Part shown: positions 42,873-51,876 of the stretch, one piece after another
How positions within the stretch are numbered: the stretch's first letter is position 1
How the letters are laid out: every line of letters starts with the position of its first letter
DNA from: JADJLQ01 sp964405735
GTDB lineage: Bacteria > Bacteroidota > Bacteroidia > Chitinophagales > Saprospiraceae
Direction: 5' to 3'
DNA: 64,000 nt
NCBI GenBank assembly: GCA_964405735.1
Contig: CAYOPD010000005.1
Coordinates: 1 to 64,000, forward strand
The notes under the pieces: generated by a model
Database searches by the model: none
What the model was told of the DNA's origin: nothing
Seen by the model: the letters and a program-made list of their open reading frames with translations, nothing else
Program-made: the position numbers and the translations under genes

Positions 42873-44126
42873 TCAAATTTCAGTTTTGATTTGCGATACT
42901 CCTTCTTTGGAATCCTGCTGCGTCATTAAATAGACCTTATAAATCAGGTAAGCACAGAGCATCATGACGGCCACGCTGATAATACCAAGGGTAGGATAAT
43001 GCTCAATCGGGCTGTGTGGCGTTTGCTGGGTTACGATCAGGCCTGCAAAGGCGGCAGCTATTCCTCCGGCGATTTGCTGCAAGGATGAACTGATACTCAT
43101 AAAAGCTCCGCGGTCGTGGAGGCGGGGCAGGGAGATCAGAATGGTCGAGGAAGGAATCATCCTCGACATGATGCCTGCAAACAAAAGTATATTCAGCACA
43201 ATCACTACCCATAAGGGAACCACAGGCAGGTTGGTGTAAATGAGGATGAGCACGGAAGCCCAAATCGAGCCGAACAGGAAGATTTTAAACCGGTTGGCCC
43301 GGTCACTCCAGCGACCGACCAGCGGCATGATCACCAGGGATGCTATCCCCGTGGCCATATAGAGTAGGGGTAGTTGGGCGGGACTGACCTTGAGGTTGTT
43401 GATCGCGAATGCACTTCCAAAGGGCATCATGAGGAAACCCCCGATGGAAAGCAAAGCTGTTGCCATGAAGGCCAGCTGATAAGGCGGGTGGGAGAGGACG
43501 TTTTTAAAATGTTCCAGGGCGGAAATTTTCTGGTTGTGGGTCAAATGATGGACTACAGGCTGCATAAAACGGACGACCAGGGTGAAGATCAGGAGGGCCA
43601 GACCGACGATCATAAGGAAGGGGGCATGCCAGTCCCAGGCATTGGCAAGGTAAATGCCGATTGGAATACCAAGTACTGAACTGGCTGCAAATCCCATCTG
43701 GATAAAACCCATCACTCGGCCCCGGGTCTCCGGCCTGAAGACATCGCTGATGATCGCCATCAGCACCGAACCCATGACTCCTCCAAACAAACCGGTAAGG
43801 ATGCGGGCCAAAACCAAAAAAGTATAACTGGTTGCCAATCCGCAGGCAAGCGTACCCAAAATAAAACCCGAATAAAAAAACAGGAGCAATTTTTTCCGGT
43901 CATACCGGTCTGCAAAACCCGCCGCCAGCAAACCGGAAATCCCGGCACTGAATGCATAAGCCGATACCGCGATGCCAAACTGACCCGGGCTGATGTGCAG
44001 GGCCTTGATCATAAAATCACCCAGGGGGGACATGACCATAAAATCCAATACGATGGTAAACTGCGTGAGAGCAAGAAGCACGATTATGATTTTGTGATAG
44101 GTGGAAAAGGGGCTTGGTTTGTTCAT
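42873..44126 (-). CDS. MFS transporter (drug/arabinose-efflux type)
   Basis: 417 residues, twelve predicted membrane segments, motif between segments 2 and 3 as GFADRYDRKKLL and motif C-like region around GFAASSVLGIPIGIYLA. The sequence looks like the DHA1 or sugar-efflux branch rather than the aromatic acid:H+ symporters (AAHS) expected beside pca genes, but its location makes uptake or efflux of an aromatic acid possible. It precedes the DUF1080 gene by 96 bp. Confidence 0.8.
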   Translation of the reverse strand: MNKPSPFSTYHKIIIVLLALTQFTIVLDFMVMSPLGDFMIKALHISPGQFGIAVSAYAFSAGISGLLAAGFADRYDRKKLLLFFYSGFILGTLACGLATSYTFLVLARILTGLFGGVMGSVLMAIISDVFRPETRGRVMGFIQMGFAASSVLGIPIGIYLANAWDWHAPFLMIVGLALLIFTLVVRFMQPVVHHLTHNQKISALEHFKNVLSHPPYQLAFMATALLSIGGFLMMPFGSAFAINNLKVSPAQLPLLYMATGIASLVIMPLVGRWSDRANRFKIFLFGSIWASVLILIYTNLPVVPLWVVIVLNILLFAGIMSRMIPSSTILISLPRLHDRGAFMSISSSLQQIAGGIAAAFAGLIVTQQTPHSPIEHYPTLGIISVAVMMLCAYLIYKVYLMTQQDSKEGVSQIKTEI

Positions 44127-44129
44127 GGG

Positions 44130-44190
44130 GAAGGGAGAGGAGAGAGGTTAGAGGAGAGAGGTTAGAGGTTAGAGGTTGGTGGTTGGTGAG
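44130..44190. repeat. degenerate heptad array in the MFS leader
   Basis: Words AGAGGTT and AGAGGAG repeat at 7-bp steps, drifting to GGTTGGT. The array lies between the promoter element at 44198 and the MFS ATG at 44126, so it would be in the 5' leader of that mRNA. Confidence 0.5.
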
Positions 44191-44197
44191 TGGATTA

Positions 44198-44205
44198 CAA
44201 AGCTA
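44198..44205 (-). promoter_or_regulatory. -7 promoter element for the pca-region MFS gene
   Basis: Minus-strand TAGCTTTG, exact TAnnTTTG match, 71 bases before the ATG. Confidence 0.4.
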
Positions 44206-44260
44206 GCGCTTTGTGTACTTCGCGCCTTGGTGGGAAACCTATTCGTGAGAACCATAGTAG

Positions 44261-46492
44261 TCATTTATTTTTACGTTGAGGGAACTCCCCTTTTTGAGCA
44301 TTGCGGGCAATCTGCAAATCCCGCTCCACCTGGGGCAATAAAGCCACCCAGGAAAAAAGCGGAAGGGACTCCCGGTAACGGCCAAGGGACACATGTGGCG
44401 TGGCTTTATAACGATCTTTTGTCATTTGGGCCACTTGCTTCCATTGAACCAGGGCGGATTCGAGCTCAAGGATGGCCTTTTGTTTTTCAGATGCCCGGCC
44501 GGTGTGTCGAAAAGTATGGAGTGCGACCCCTGCGCGGAGTTTGTGTGAAAAATATAGGCCAAGGTGGGCCCAGGTGGCCGCATCGGCCCATTCGGAAGCA
44601 AGGGGAGGAGCGGGATGCGAATGCCCTTTTGTCCAAGTCTTATATAATTTAAACGCTTTTTTACTGTCTTTTTCCGATTGCATAGCAACTTGCAGGGGGC
44701 CGATCTGACTGTCCTGCATCTTTTTATTTTCTACTTTCAGTTGGACAAAGTCTTCAATGGAAACCATTTTCGGATCGAGGGTCTCGTGATGGATCAGCTC
44801 GTCAATGGATATAAAAGGGGAAGTCCGGTCAAAAAAGCCATTGGGGTTGGAGGGTTCCGGAGCGAGGAAACCCTCGGAATAAAGGGTATAGTCCCAGGTG
44901 GACCGGAAGAAGGATGCCAGGCGCAGGGGCATTTTACTTGCCAGGTTGATGGCCTGCCACAATGATTTACCGGATCCTTTTCCATATCGATTATCCAGGA
45001 GGCCGATAAAAAATTCATCGGGTAATTCCGGGTCATACAACAACCGGCCCCAGATGGCGTAAAACAACCACTGGTGTTCAAATGCATATTCAGGGAGAGC
45101 ATGGTGGTCATGGATTGAATAGTAGTTCACAGCAGGAACATATCCTTCGGACCCGATAAAATAGCCATTGACATAATTCTTGTTGTTTTGGCGAATGTGC
45201 TCGCGGATAAAACCGGCTTGTCCCCACCGGAGGATAAAAAAGTCTTCATTCCGGATCATCCACTGGATCCGGTAATCATCCGGTTTGGGAGACCAGAATC
45301 GTTCATCCAGTTTTCCCGAATGATAGTCATGAGTGATGGCAAGCTTCGGAGTGGAGTGGCCATGGGACCAGTTGAATTTGATTTCCACCAGGGCCGGCTC
45401 TTTAAGCTTTGCCCTGTCCAGCAAAGTACGCATGGCCATCGGATCGCCGGCCAATACGGAGCGGTGGATGAATTTCACGGGACGCGAGGCGTCCTTCATG
45501 CCTGCGACAAAGGTTTCTTCAATCCAGTCTTCCCGCTGCTGGGGTGTCATTTTTTCATCAAAGGTCCCCATCCAGTCGGCCAGGGTGACCCCGATGCCGG
45601 TGAGGCCAGGGTATTCGTCGATGAGCTGGGTGACCGACTCGCGGGTATATTTTTTTACGGTATCCGAAAGGCTGCTGTATTCGGAAACATGATAATTTTT
45701 TGCAAAAGCTGGAGAGACCGCGATGTTCCAGTTGACCACAAAAGACTGGATACCCCTTTTACCTGCCATATCAAACAGGGAAGTCCAGAATTGTTTCCAT
45801 TCCCGCATTTCCATTTCAGAAAATGCATTGGCCAGGGGGAAGGATTTGGATTGAATCATAAAAGGAAAGGGATGGATATTCCACAGTGAAAGCGCGTTCC
45901 AGCGGTTGTCTACCATCCTGTCCAGGAATTTTTCCCAAAACTTCAGGTTCCGGCAGGTCGAGGTATGCAGGGTAACGGCTTCATGGTTCCTGTAGGGCGA
46001 CCAGGGCAGGTTGAATTTGATGATCCGGTATTCCAGGTGAGGATTGTAGGTTTTTTCGGGAATGGATGACCATGGTTTTCCTGATTCCAGGGTCTCTTTG
46101 ATTTCCATAATGCCATAAAGGGCACCCACCGGGTCCTGGTAAAGCAGGCAGAGTGTTTTCCGGCTCACAAGCCACTTGAACCGGAAACCTTCCGTTTTGA
46201 TTGCCGCGAATTCAGCAGATTTGATTTCCGCGTATAAATAATTTTTAATATCCTTTGGAGAAACGATCAGGAGGTCGGGTTGCAAGTCTGTGTTTTTCTG
46301 TATATCGATGGTTTCATCCAGGCTGATCCCTGTTTTCTCCCTCAATCGGTTTAATCCATAGCGTATGGTTTCATTTTGCAGGTCAGCGGCAATCCGCAAC
46401 TGGCCATTCAGGGATTCGGAAAAAAGGAACAGAAGCAAAATGAACAAACCGGTATTCCGTTTAAGTAATCCATTATTAGGAAGGCCGTTCAT
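44261..46492 (-). CDS. exported glycoside-hydrolase-like protein (GH67/GH20-type layout)
   Basis: 743 residues from ATG 46492, which begins a signal peptide (hydrophobic segment LFILLLFLFSES, cleavage near ...LNGQ). Residues about 25-150 look like the zincin-like N-terminal domain found before GH20, GH67 and GH84 catalytic barrels (end GALYGIMEIKE). The following TIM-barrel-like region has WNALSLWNIHPFPF, FVVNWNIAVSP, and GVTLADWMGTFDE, and a long helical C-terminus. An alpha-glucuronidase-related enzyme is my best guess; the family and catalytic residues are not certain. It lies 36 bp after the CoA-transferase gene, among pca genes. Confidence 0.6.
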   Translation of the reverse strand: MNGLPNNGLLKRNTGLFILLLFLFSESLNGQLRIAADLQNETIRYGLNRLREKTGISLDETIDIQKNTDLQPDLLIVSPKDIKNYLYAEIKSAEFAAIKTEGFRFKWLVSRKTLCLLYQDPVGALYGIMEIKETLESGKPWSSIPEKTYNPHLEYRIIKFNLPWSPYRNHEAVTLHTSTCRNLKFWEKFLDRMVDNRWNALSLWNIHPFPFMIQSKSFPLANAFSEMEMREWKQFWTSLFDMAGKRGIQSFVVNWNIAVSPAFAKNYHVSEYSSLSDTVKKYTRESVTQLIDEYPGLTGIGVTLADWMGTFDEKMTPQQREDWIEETFVAGMKDASRPVKFIHRSVLAGDPMAMRTLLDRAKLKEPALVEIKFNWSHGHSTPKLAITHDYHSGKLDERFWSPKPDDYRIQWMIRNEDFFILRWGQAGFIREHIRQNNKNYVNGYFIGSEGYVPAVNYYSIHDHHALPEYAFEHQWLFYAIWGRLLYDPELPDEFFIGLLDNRYGKGSGKSLWQAINLASKMPLRLASFFRSTWDYTLYSEGFLAPEPSNPNGFFDRTSPFISIDELIHHETLDPKMVSIEDFVQLKVENKKMQDSQIGPLQVAMQSEKDSKKAFKLYKTWTKGHSHPAPPLASEWADAATWAHLGLYFSHKLRAGVALHTFRHTGRASEKQKAILELESALVQWKQVAQMTKDRYKATPHVSLGRYRESLPLFSWVALLPQVERDLQIARNAQKGEFPQRKNK

Positions 46493-46528
46493 ATTGAAAA
46501 AACAAGGTAAGCAAAAGTGGTCGGGCAA

Positions 46529-47872
46529 CTATTGACTCACCACAAATTCCGCCTCCGTTTTTTCCCTCACCTCACTCAGGGTATGACCAGGCATCAATTC
46601 AACCAGGGACAACTTTCCTTCGCGGAAGGTGAATACGGCCAGTTCCGTGATAATCATATTCACCACATTTTTTGCTGTCAACGGCAGGGTGCATTCGCGG
46701 ACCAATTTGGAAGAACCGTTGGGGTTGTTATGGGTCATGAGGACAATAAGTTTTTTTGCTCCTGCCGCCAGGTCCATGGCGCCACCTACGCCCAGGAGGG
46801 GTTTTCCGGGAACGGCCCAATTTGCCAGGTTGGCTTTCTCATCGACCTGCAGTCCACCCATTACAGCCACATCGATATGTCCTCCCCGGATCATGCCAAA
46901 GGAATCGGCGCTGTCGAAATAGGAACTGCCCGGCAATGCGGTCACCGGAATCTTGCCGGCATTCACGGGATAATGCATGGCCCCTCTGCCATCTTTAGGG
47001 CTGGGACCGATACCCAGCATTCCATTTTCAGAATGAAGGATGATGCCGTCATCCGGTGAAATAAAATCAGCTACGAGGGTAGGAATGCCAATGCCGAGAT
47101 TGACCACATCACCTTTATTGAGCTCAAGGAAGGCCCGTCTTGCGATTAAGCTGCGCACATCATTTTCTTTTTTTGAGGATTCCAGGCTGGCGGAAGTGCC
47201 CAGGTCCTCCAAAGTGAGATGTGCCTGGATGAGGAAGTCCACAAAACAGCCGGGAGTATGAATGTGTTCAGGTGCGATATGACCGACCGGTACGATTTCT
47301 TCCACTTCTGCAATCACGAGGTCGGCGGCAGTGGCCATCGCTTTGTTGAAATTCTGTTCCGTCATCCGGTATTGCAGGTTGCCGGAAGTATCGGCCCGCC
47401 AGGCACGGATAAAGGCAACATGGGCGCGTATGCTTTTTACGAACACCTGTTCGATGCCGTCTATTATTTTGGTCTCTTTATCTTTTGCCAATAAGGTCCC
47501 TGCGGATGCCGGCGTATAAAATCCACCTATGCCTGCCCCTCCGGCGCGGATGGCTTCCGCCAGGCTGCCCTGGGGAAGGAGCTCATATTCAACCCGGCCT
47601 TCCTGGGCAGCGGCCACTGCATCGGGGTTACTGGTAAAAAAGGATCCGATGATTTTTCTGATCTGGCCGTTTCTAAGGAGGCGGCCACCCCCCAGGCCTG
47701 GTTCACCGGTATTGTTGGCGATATAGGTGAGGTCCTTCACCTGTGTTTTGGCAAGGGCGTGTAACAAGTGAACAGGATTGCCGGTCATACCGAAACCACC
47801 TATCATCAGCCGGTCACCGGATTTGACGAGGGCGGCAGCGGTATCGAGGGAGAGGATGGGGACGGTTTTCAT
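46529..47872 (-). CDS. pcaIJ: 3-oxoadipate CoA-transferase, fused A and B subunits
   Basis: 447 residues. Residues 1-220 match CoA-transferase subunit A (GDRLMIGGFGMTGNPVHLL, then GGFYTPASAGT); residues 235-447 match subunit B (GDVVNLGIGIPTLVADF) with the catalytic glutamate in LHSENGMLG. In most bacteria PcaI and PcaJ are two genes. It activates 3-oxoadipate with CoA from succinyl-CoA. Succinyl-CoA:acetoacetate CoA-transferase (ScoA/ScoB fused, as in eukaryotic SCOT) is the main alternative; the pca context favours 3-oxoadipate. It has its own promoter element. Confidence 0.84.
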   Translation of the reverse strand: MKTVPILSLDTAAALVKSGDRLMIGGFGMTGNPVHLLHALAKTQVKDLTYIANNTGEPGLGGGRLLRNGQIRKIIGSFFTSNPDAVAAAQEGRVEYELLPQGSLAEAIRAGGAGIGGFYTPASAGTLLAKDKETKIIDGIEQVFVKSIRAHVAFIRAWRADTSGNLQYRMTEQNFNKAMATAADLVIAEVEEIVPVGHIAPEHIHTPGCFVDFLIQAHLTLEDLGTSASLESSKKENDVRSLIARRAFLELNKGDVVNLGIGIPTLVADFISPDDGIILHSENGMLGIGPSPKDGRGAMHYPVNAGKIPVTALPGSSYFDSADSFGMIRGGHIDVAVMGGLQVDEKANLANWAVPGKPLLGVGGAMDLAAGAKKLIVLMTHNNPNGSSKLVRECTLPLTAKNVVNMIITELAVFTFREGKLSLVELMPGHTLSEVREKTEAEFVVSQ

Positions 47873-48167
47873 GCGGAGTTCAAATTTAGGTTAATGGGGA
47901 CTAATGGCCGTCTTCTCCAGTGGAGTTATTTCGCGCGGAGGGCGGGGGAGCATGGAGAATTTTTTTTTGTGAAGAAATGGTCTATCACTTCCGGGCTTTG
48001 CGGTTCTGTACAGAGTTTCGACCTGATGCTGGGTTGGGGTTAGTAGACCAAAACATCCGATGCCTCGGAACAATAATTTTACAATTCAGCAATTCTCCAA
48101 TCATAAGCCAACCTCCGTGACCTCCGTGGGCTCCTTGCGCAATGAACCCCGTGCTCAATCCCACAAA
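47873..48167. other. 295-bp spacer upstream of the CoA-transferase gene
   Basis: This separates pcaG from the CoA-transferase gene. It holds the -7 element at 47881 and, at 48113-48142, a short 9-bp array (ACCTCCGTG twice, then a drifted copy). No ORF with family support was seen. Confidence 0.45.
47881..47888 (-). promoter_or_regulatory. -7 promoter element for the CoA-transferase gene
   Basis: Minus-strand TAAATTTG, exact TAnnTTTG match, 8 bases before the ATG. It implies a second transcription unit within the pca region. Confidence 0.55.
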
Positions 48168-48749
48168 TCATACATCGAAAAAGACCGTCTCCTTCTCTCC
48201 CTGCATATGGATATCAAAATGATAAACCGGCATCCCATGCAGTATGGAACGGCTCACTAATAAGGTGAACCTCCGCTCAGGGGGAACGGAAAGGAGGACT
48301 TCATCCCTTGAATTGAGTGCCACTTCTTCTGCAAAATAGATGCGGGTGTAGGCATGGCTGAGCTGACCGCGCATGAATACCATGACGTGGATGTGTGGAG
48401 CCTGTCCGCCGGAGCTCCCGGGCTTGATGGTCTGAAATACAAATTCATGGCTATCGCGGGTCCCCGTACCCTGGCGGCCGAAAAGCCGTTGATTGCCCAG
48501 ACCAGTCTGAATATATTGGCCATGGGCATCGGCCTGCCAAAGTTCGATCATGGCATCGGGAATGGTTCCCCCCAGGCCGTCGAATATCCTGCCCCGGATG
48601 GTGATCCGCTCACCCTCTATGCTATCGTCAATCATCAATCCGTCGTTGAGGCTTGGAAAAGGATATCCGTATTGTTCGGAGGTAAGGCCATAGGCAAAAT
48701 ATGGCCCGACGGTCTGGGATGGGGTCTGGGGCAAGGAGGATTCTGACAT
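48168..48749 (-). CDS. pcaG: protocatechuate 3,4-dioxygenase alpha subunit
   Basis: 193 residues of the intradiol dioxygenase fold: start QTPSQTVGPYFAYGL, ITIRGRIFDGLG, MIELWQADAHGQY, and APHIHVMVFMRG. The alpha subunit pairs with PcaH, which carries the iron ligands. Length is typical for PcaG. It follows pcaH by 20 bp. Confidence 0.93.
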   Translation of the reverse strand: MSESSLPQTPSQTVGPYFAYGLTSEQYGYPFPSLNDGLMIDDSIEGERITIRGRIFDGLGGTIPDAMIELWQADAHGQYIQTGLGNQRLFGRQGTGTRDSHEFVFQTIKPGSSGGQAPHIHVMVFMRGQLSHAYTRIYFAEEVALNSRDEVLLSVPPERRFTLLVSRSILHGMPVYHFDIHMQGEKETVFFDV

Positions 48750-48769
48750 GGAGATTTTTAATGGTTTAA

Positions 48770-49456
48770 TTATTCAAAAGGAGTGGCCCTGAGTACTATA
48801 TTAAATTCATATCCCAGGGCAAAAGCTTCTTCCGTAAAATCCAGCCGGAAACGGGATATGAGCAAGTGCCGGGCTGCTTCAGGCACGCTTTTGAACACCG
48901 GATCGAAATCCAGGAGCGGATCTCCCGGAAAATACATTTGGGTGACCAGGCGGCTGGTTATGTTCCGGCCAAAGAGGGAAAAATGAATATGGTTGGGCCG
49001 CCAGGCATTGGCATGATTGCCCCAGGGATAGGCACCTGGTTTGATGGTATAAAATTTATAATAACCGTTTTGGTCCGTAAGACATCTCCCACCTCCAAAA
49101 AAATTGGGATCGAGAGGTGCCGGGTGCTGATCGATTTTATGCACATACCGACCGGCGGCATTGGCCTGCCAGATCTCGATCAGGGTATGGGGGATCGGCC
49201 GACCCAGTTCATCGGTGACCCTTCCTGCCACAATGATCCTTTCGCCAAGCGGTGCCCCATTGACGGCGGCATTTTTAGTCAGGTCATTGTCATGAAGGCG
49301 TACCACTTCTTCGCCGTAGACTGGACCGGTGAGTTCACCCATGCGGTGTTTTACCGGAATCAATAATTTTGAGGGAGCACGATAGACGGTGGATTTGTAG
49401 TCCGGGTATAAATAAGGCGGATGAACGCTCCAGTCGCGTCCGGAGGATTGGCTCAT
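48770..49456 (-). CDS. pcaH: protocatechuate 3,4-dioxygenase beta subunit
   Basis: 228 residues. Beta subunit carrying the non-haem Fe(III) site: a tyrosine in GRYVHK, a second in KPGAYPWGN, and the two histidines in RPNHIHFSLFG. It opens the protocatechuate ring between the hydroxyls to 3-carboxy-cis,cis-muconate. Order here is pcaC, pcaH, pcaG on the minus strand with 26-bp and 20-bp gaps. Confidence 0.95.
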   Translation of the reverse strand: MSQSSGRDWSVHPPYLYPDYKSTVYRAPSKLLIPVKHRMGELTGPVYGEEVVRLHDNDLTKNAAVNGAPLGERIIVAGRVTDELGRPIPHTLIEIWQANAAGRYVHKIDQHPAPLDPNFFGGGRCLTDQNGYYKFYTIKPGAYPWGNHANAWRPNHIHFSLFGRNITSRLVTQMYFPGDPLLDFDPVFKSVPEAARHLLISRFRLDFTEEAFALGYEFNIVLRATPFE

Positions 49457-49482
49457 GGGTTGAGGTTGAATTAAGTAAAGAA

Positions 49483-49869
49483 TTAAGAAGGAGTTTCGGC
49501 CTCGCCTGCAAAAATATTTTTGGCAATTTTAAAAGCGTGATTGGCAGCCGGCACTCCGGCGTAAACAGCTGTTTGAAGAAGGACTTCTTTCACATCTTCC
49601 ACCGAGGCCCCGGTATTCCGGGTCGCACGGATGTGGAAAGCCAGTTCTTCGTAATGGCCCATGGCGGTCAACAGGGCAATGGTGACCAGGCTCCGTTCCC
49701 TTTTGGTAAGCCCAGCCCTGCTCCAGACAGCGCCCCAGGCATTCCGGGTGATGTAATCCTGGAATTCGGCGTCGAATTCCGTTTTGACCGATTCGGCATG
49801 GTCCACATAATCATCTCCCAGGACTGCGCGCCGCGTGTGCATGCCTTGTTCGTATAAATGATCTTTCAT
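49483..49869 (-). CDS. pcaC: 4-carboxymuconolactone decarboxylase
   Basis: 128-residue AhpD-like decarboxylase. Characteristic segments: GDDYVDHAE near the start, AWGAVWSRAGL, and HIRATRNTGASVEDVKEV. It removes CO2 from 4-carboxymuconolactone to give 3-oxoadipate enol-lactone. It overlaps the pcaD stop by four bases (ATGA), indicating translational coupling. Length equals stand-alone PcaC, so it is not the PcaL fusion. Confidence 0.93.
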   Translation of the reverse strand: MKDHLYEQGMHTRRAVLGDDYVDHAESVKTEFDAEFQDYITRNAWGAVWSRAGLTKRERSLVTIALLTAMGHYEELAFHIRATRNTGASVEDVKEVLLQTAVYAGVPAANHAFKIAKNIFAGEAETPS

Positions 49870-50654
49870 GAAGTTTGAATAAATTCTGAAATCAGGCTGC
49901 TCAGGGTTTCCGCATTGTCGATGCAGGGCAGGTGGCCTGAATTTTCCAGTACAAGGTATAATGATCCCGGGATAAGGTCGGCCAGATTTTTAACCTCTTC
50001 GGGAGTGGTCGACAGGTCTTCGGCCCCTACGATGCAGAGTGCCGGGACTGCTATATTTCTTGCAATTTCGGCCGTATCCGCATCACGGATACCTTCACAG
50101 GCCTGGATATACCCATACACCGGGGTGCGTTCCAGCATATATTTATACCCCAATACGGTTTCAGGGAAGCGGTCATGGAAATCTTTTGAGAACCAGCGTC
50201 CGACCACCCCATTCGAAATACTGGCGATGCCTCTGTCCCTCACCTGGGTGATCCGGTCATTCCATATTTGCGCATTCCCGATTTTATAGCGGGTGTCGCA
50301 GAGGACCACCCGGAGGATTTGATCCGGGATACGGTTTATCAGCAACTGTGCGATGATCCCTCCCACCGACAAACCGACCGGGATGATTTTTTCCCGGATA
50401 CCAAGGTAATGTAATAGACCGACCAGGTCTTCCGTAAAGTCTTCCAGGCCGTTAGGGGATGGAGTGAGACCGGAAAGGCCATGTCCTCGGTTGTCGAATA
50501 ATAATAGATTCGATAGGGGGAATAAATGCTTCGCAACGGTATCCCAGATTCTGAAGTCAGTACCCAATGAATTAATAAAAACAAGGGTTTGTTCCTTCCC
50601 ATGCTCCAGGTATTTATAATGAATGAGGTGGCCCCGGTAATTGTAAAAAGGCAT
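49866..50654 (-). CDS. pcaD: 3-oxoadipate enol-lactonase
   Basis: 262-residue alpha/beta hydrolase. Nucleophile serine in PVGLSVGGIIAQ, acid in VGAEDLSTTP, and histidine in ENSGHLPCID. It hydrolyses the enol-lactone to 3-oxoadipate. It sits 2 bp after pobA and overlaps pcaC by 4 bases, so pobA-pcaD-pcaC-pcaH-pcaG form one tight operon. Confidence 0.9.
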   Translation of the reverse strand: MPFYNYRGHLIHYKYLEHGKEQTLVFINSLGTDFRIWDTVAKHLFPLSNLLLFDNRGHGLSGLTPSPNGLEDFTEDLVGLLHYLGIREKIIPVGLSVGGIIAQLLINRIPDQILRVVLCDTRYKIGNAQIWNDRITQVRDRGIASISNGVVGRWFSKDFHDRFPETVLGYKYMLERTPVYGYIQACEGIRDADTAEIARNIAVPALCIVGAEDLSTTPEEVKNLADLIPGSLYLVLENSGHLPCIDNAETLSSLISEFIQTS

Positions 50655-50656
50655 GA

Positions 50657-51829
50657 TCAGATTTCTTTTAAACCAACGTAGTTTTCCGCCAGGGCGGTCT
50701 GGTAGGCCCTGGAATACATTAAATACTCAAATTTGGACCGCTGGAGCTGGTAATCGATGCTTTCGCGCGGGGATTGACGGTGAAACAATTGAGTCATAAA
50801 ATGACTGAAATCCTGAGCCCTCCAGATGCGGCGCAGGCAGTCCCGGCTATAAGAAAGGAGCTTTTTTTCGTTCCCCGTTTTATAAAAGGAGACCAGGGCT
50901 TCCGAGAGCCAGCGGACATCGGCCAATGCCAGGTTGAGCCCCTTGCCTCCCGTCGGAGGTACAATATGGGCAGCATCCCCCGCCAGAAAAAGCCTTCCGG
51001 ATTGCATGCTTCCGACCATATAACTGCGCATGGGGGATATTGATTTTTCAATGATCCGGCCGGTATTGAGTTTGAAACCAGGTGCATACAACCGTTGCTC
51101 AAGGCACTCCCAGATTCGGGCGTCGTCCCAGTCATCCAGTTTATCTGAGTTGTCCACCTGGAGGTAAAGCCGGCAGATGGATTCACTGCGAAGGCTATGC
51201 AAGGCAAAACCTTCCTCATGAAAGGCATATATCAATTCCTCGCTGGATGGTTGGGCTTCCGCAAGGATCCCGAGCCAGCTGAAAGGATAGGTGGTTTGAT
51301 ATTCCGGATAAGAGCCCAGTGGCAAGGCCCTTCTGCCGATGCCGTGGAATCCATCACAGGCTGCTATGAAATCACAGGAAAGCGGGTATTGTCTTCCTCC
51401 TTGAATGTAACTGATATAGGGAGTCGTGGTGTCTACGCGGTGGATCTCCCTGGCTTCGGCTTCAAACTGGATTTCAATCTGACGTTCCATACAAGTGGCG
51501 ACCAGGTCTTTGACCAGCTCCTGCTGTCCGTAAATGGTGATGTAGCGGCCTCCGGTCAATTCATCAAAAGGAATACGCAGCCTTTCTCCTTCAAAACTGA
51601 GGATCACCCCATGGTGTTCGAGGCCTTCCCGCCTGAGCCTGGCATCCGCTCCCAATTCCGTGCAAAGGTCAACCGTATTTTGTTCCAGTAAACCCGCCCG
51701 CACCCTGGATTCAACATAAGCCCTGCTTCGATGTTCCAGGACGAGGCAATCTATGCCTGCCCGGTGGAGCAGGAGGGCCAGGCTGAGGCCTGCGGGGCCC
51801 GCCCCGATAATGGCGACGGAGGTTTTCAA
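50657..51829 (-). CDS. pobA: 4-hydroxybenzoate 3-monooxygenase
   Basis: 390-residue flavoprotein hydroxylase. FAD-binding GAGPAGLSLALLL at the N-terminus, the CDGFHG motif mid-protein and LFLAGDAAHIVPPTGGKG near residue 290. Length and overall pattern fit p-hydroxybenzoate hydroxylase, which makes protocatechuate. The start codon appears to be TTG at 51829: an in-frame stop lies three codons upstream and no ATG lies nearby. It heads the pca operon, facing the pirin gene across the three-armed repeat at 51877-51935. Confidence 0.92.
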   Translation of the reverse strand: MKTSVAIIGAGPAGLSLALLLHRAGIDCLVLEHRSRAYVESRVRAGLLEQNTVDLCTELGADARLRREGLEHHGVILSFEGERLRIPFDELTGGRYITIYGQQELVKDLVATCMERQIEIQFEAEAREIHRVDTTTPYISYIQGGRQYPLSCDFIAACDGFHGIGRRALPLGSYPEYQTTYPFSWLGILAEAQPSSEELIYAFHEEGFALHSLRSESICRLYLQVDNSDKLDDWDDARIWECLEQRLYAPGFKLNTGRIIEKSISPMRSYMVGSMQSGRLFLAGDAAHIVPPTGGKGLNLALADVRWLSEALVSFYKTGNEKKLLSYSRDCLRRIWRAQDFSHFMTQLFHRQSPRESIDYQLQRSKFEYLMYSRAYQTALAENYVGLKEI

Positions 51830-51876
51830 AATGATTTATAGATGATATGAGCACTAATATAAGAAGTGGGGGGGGA

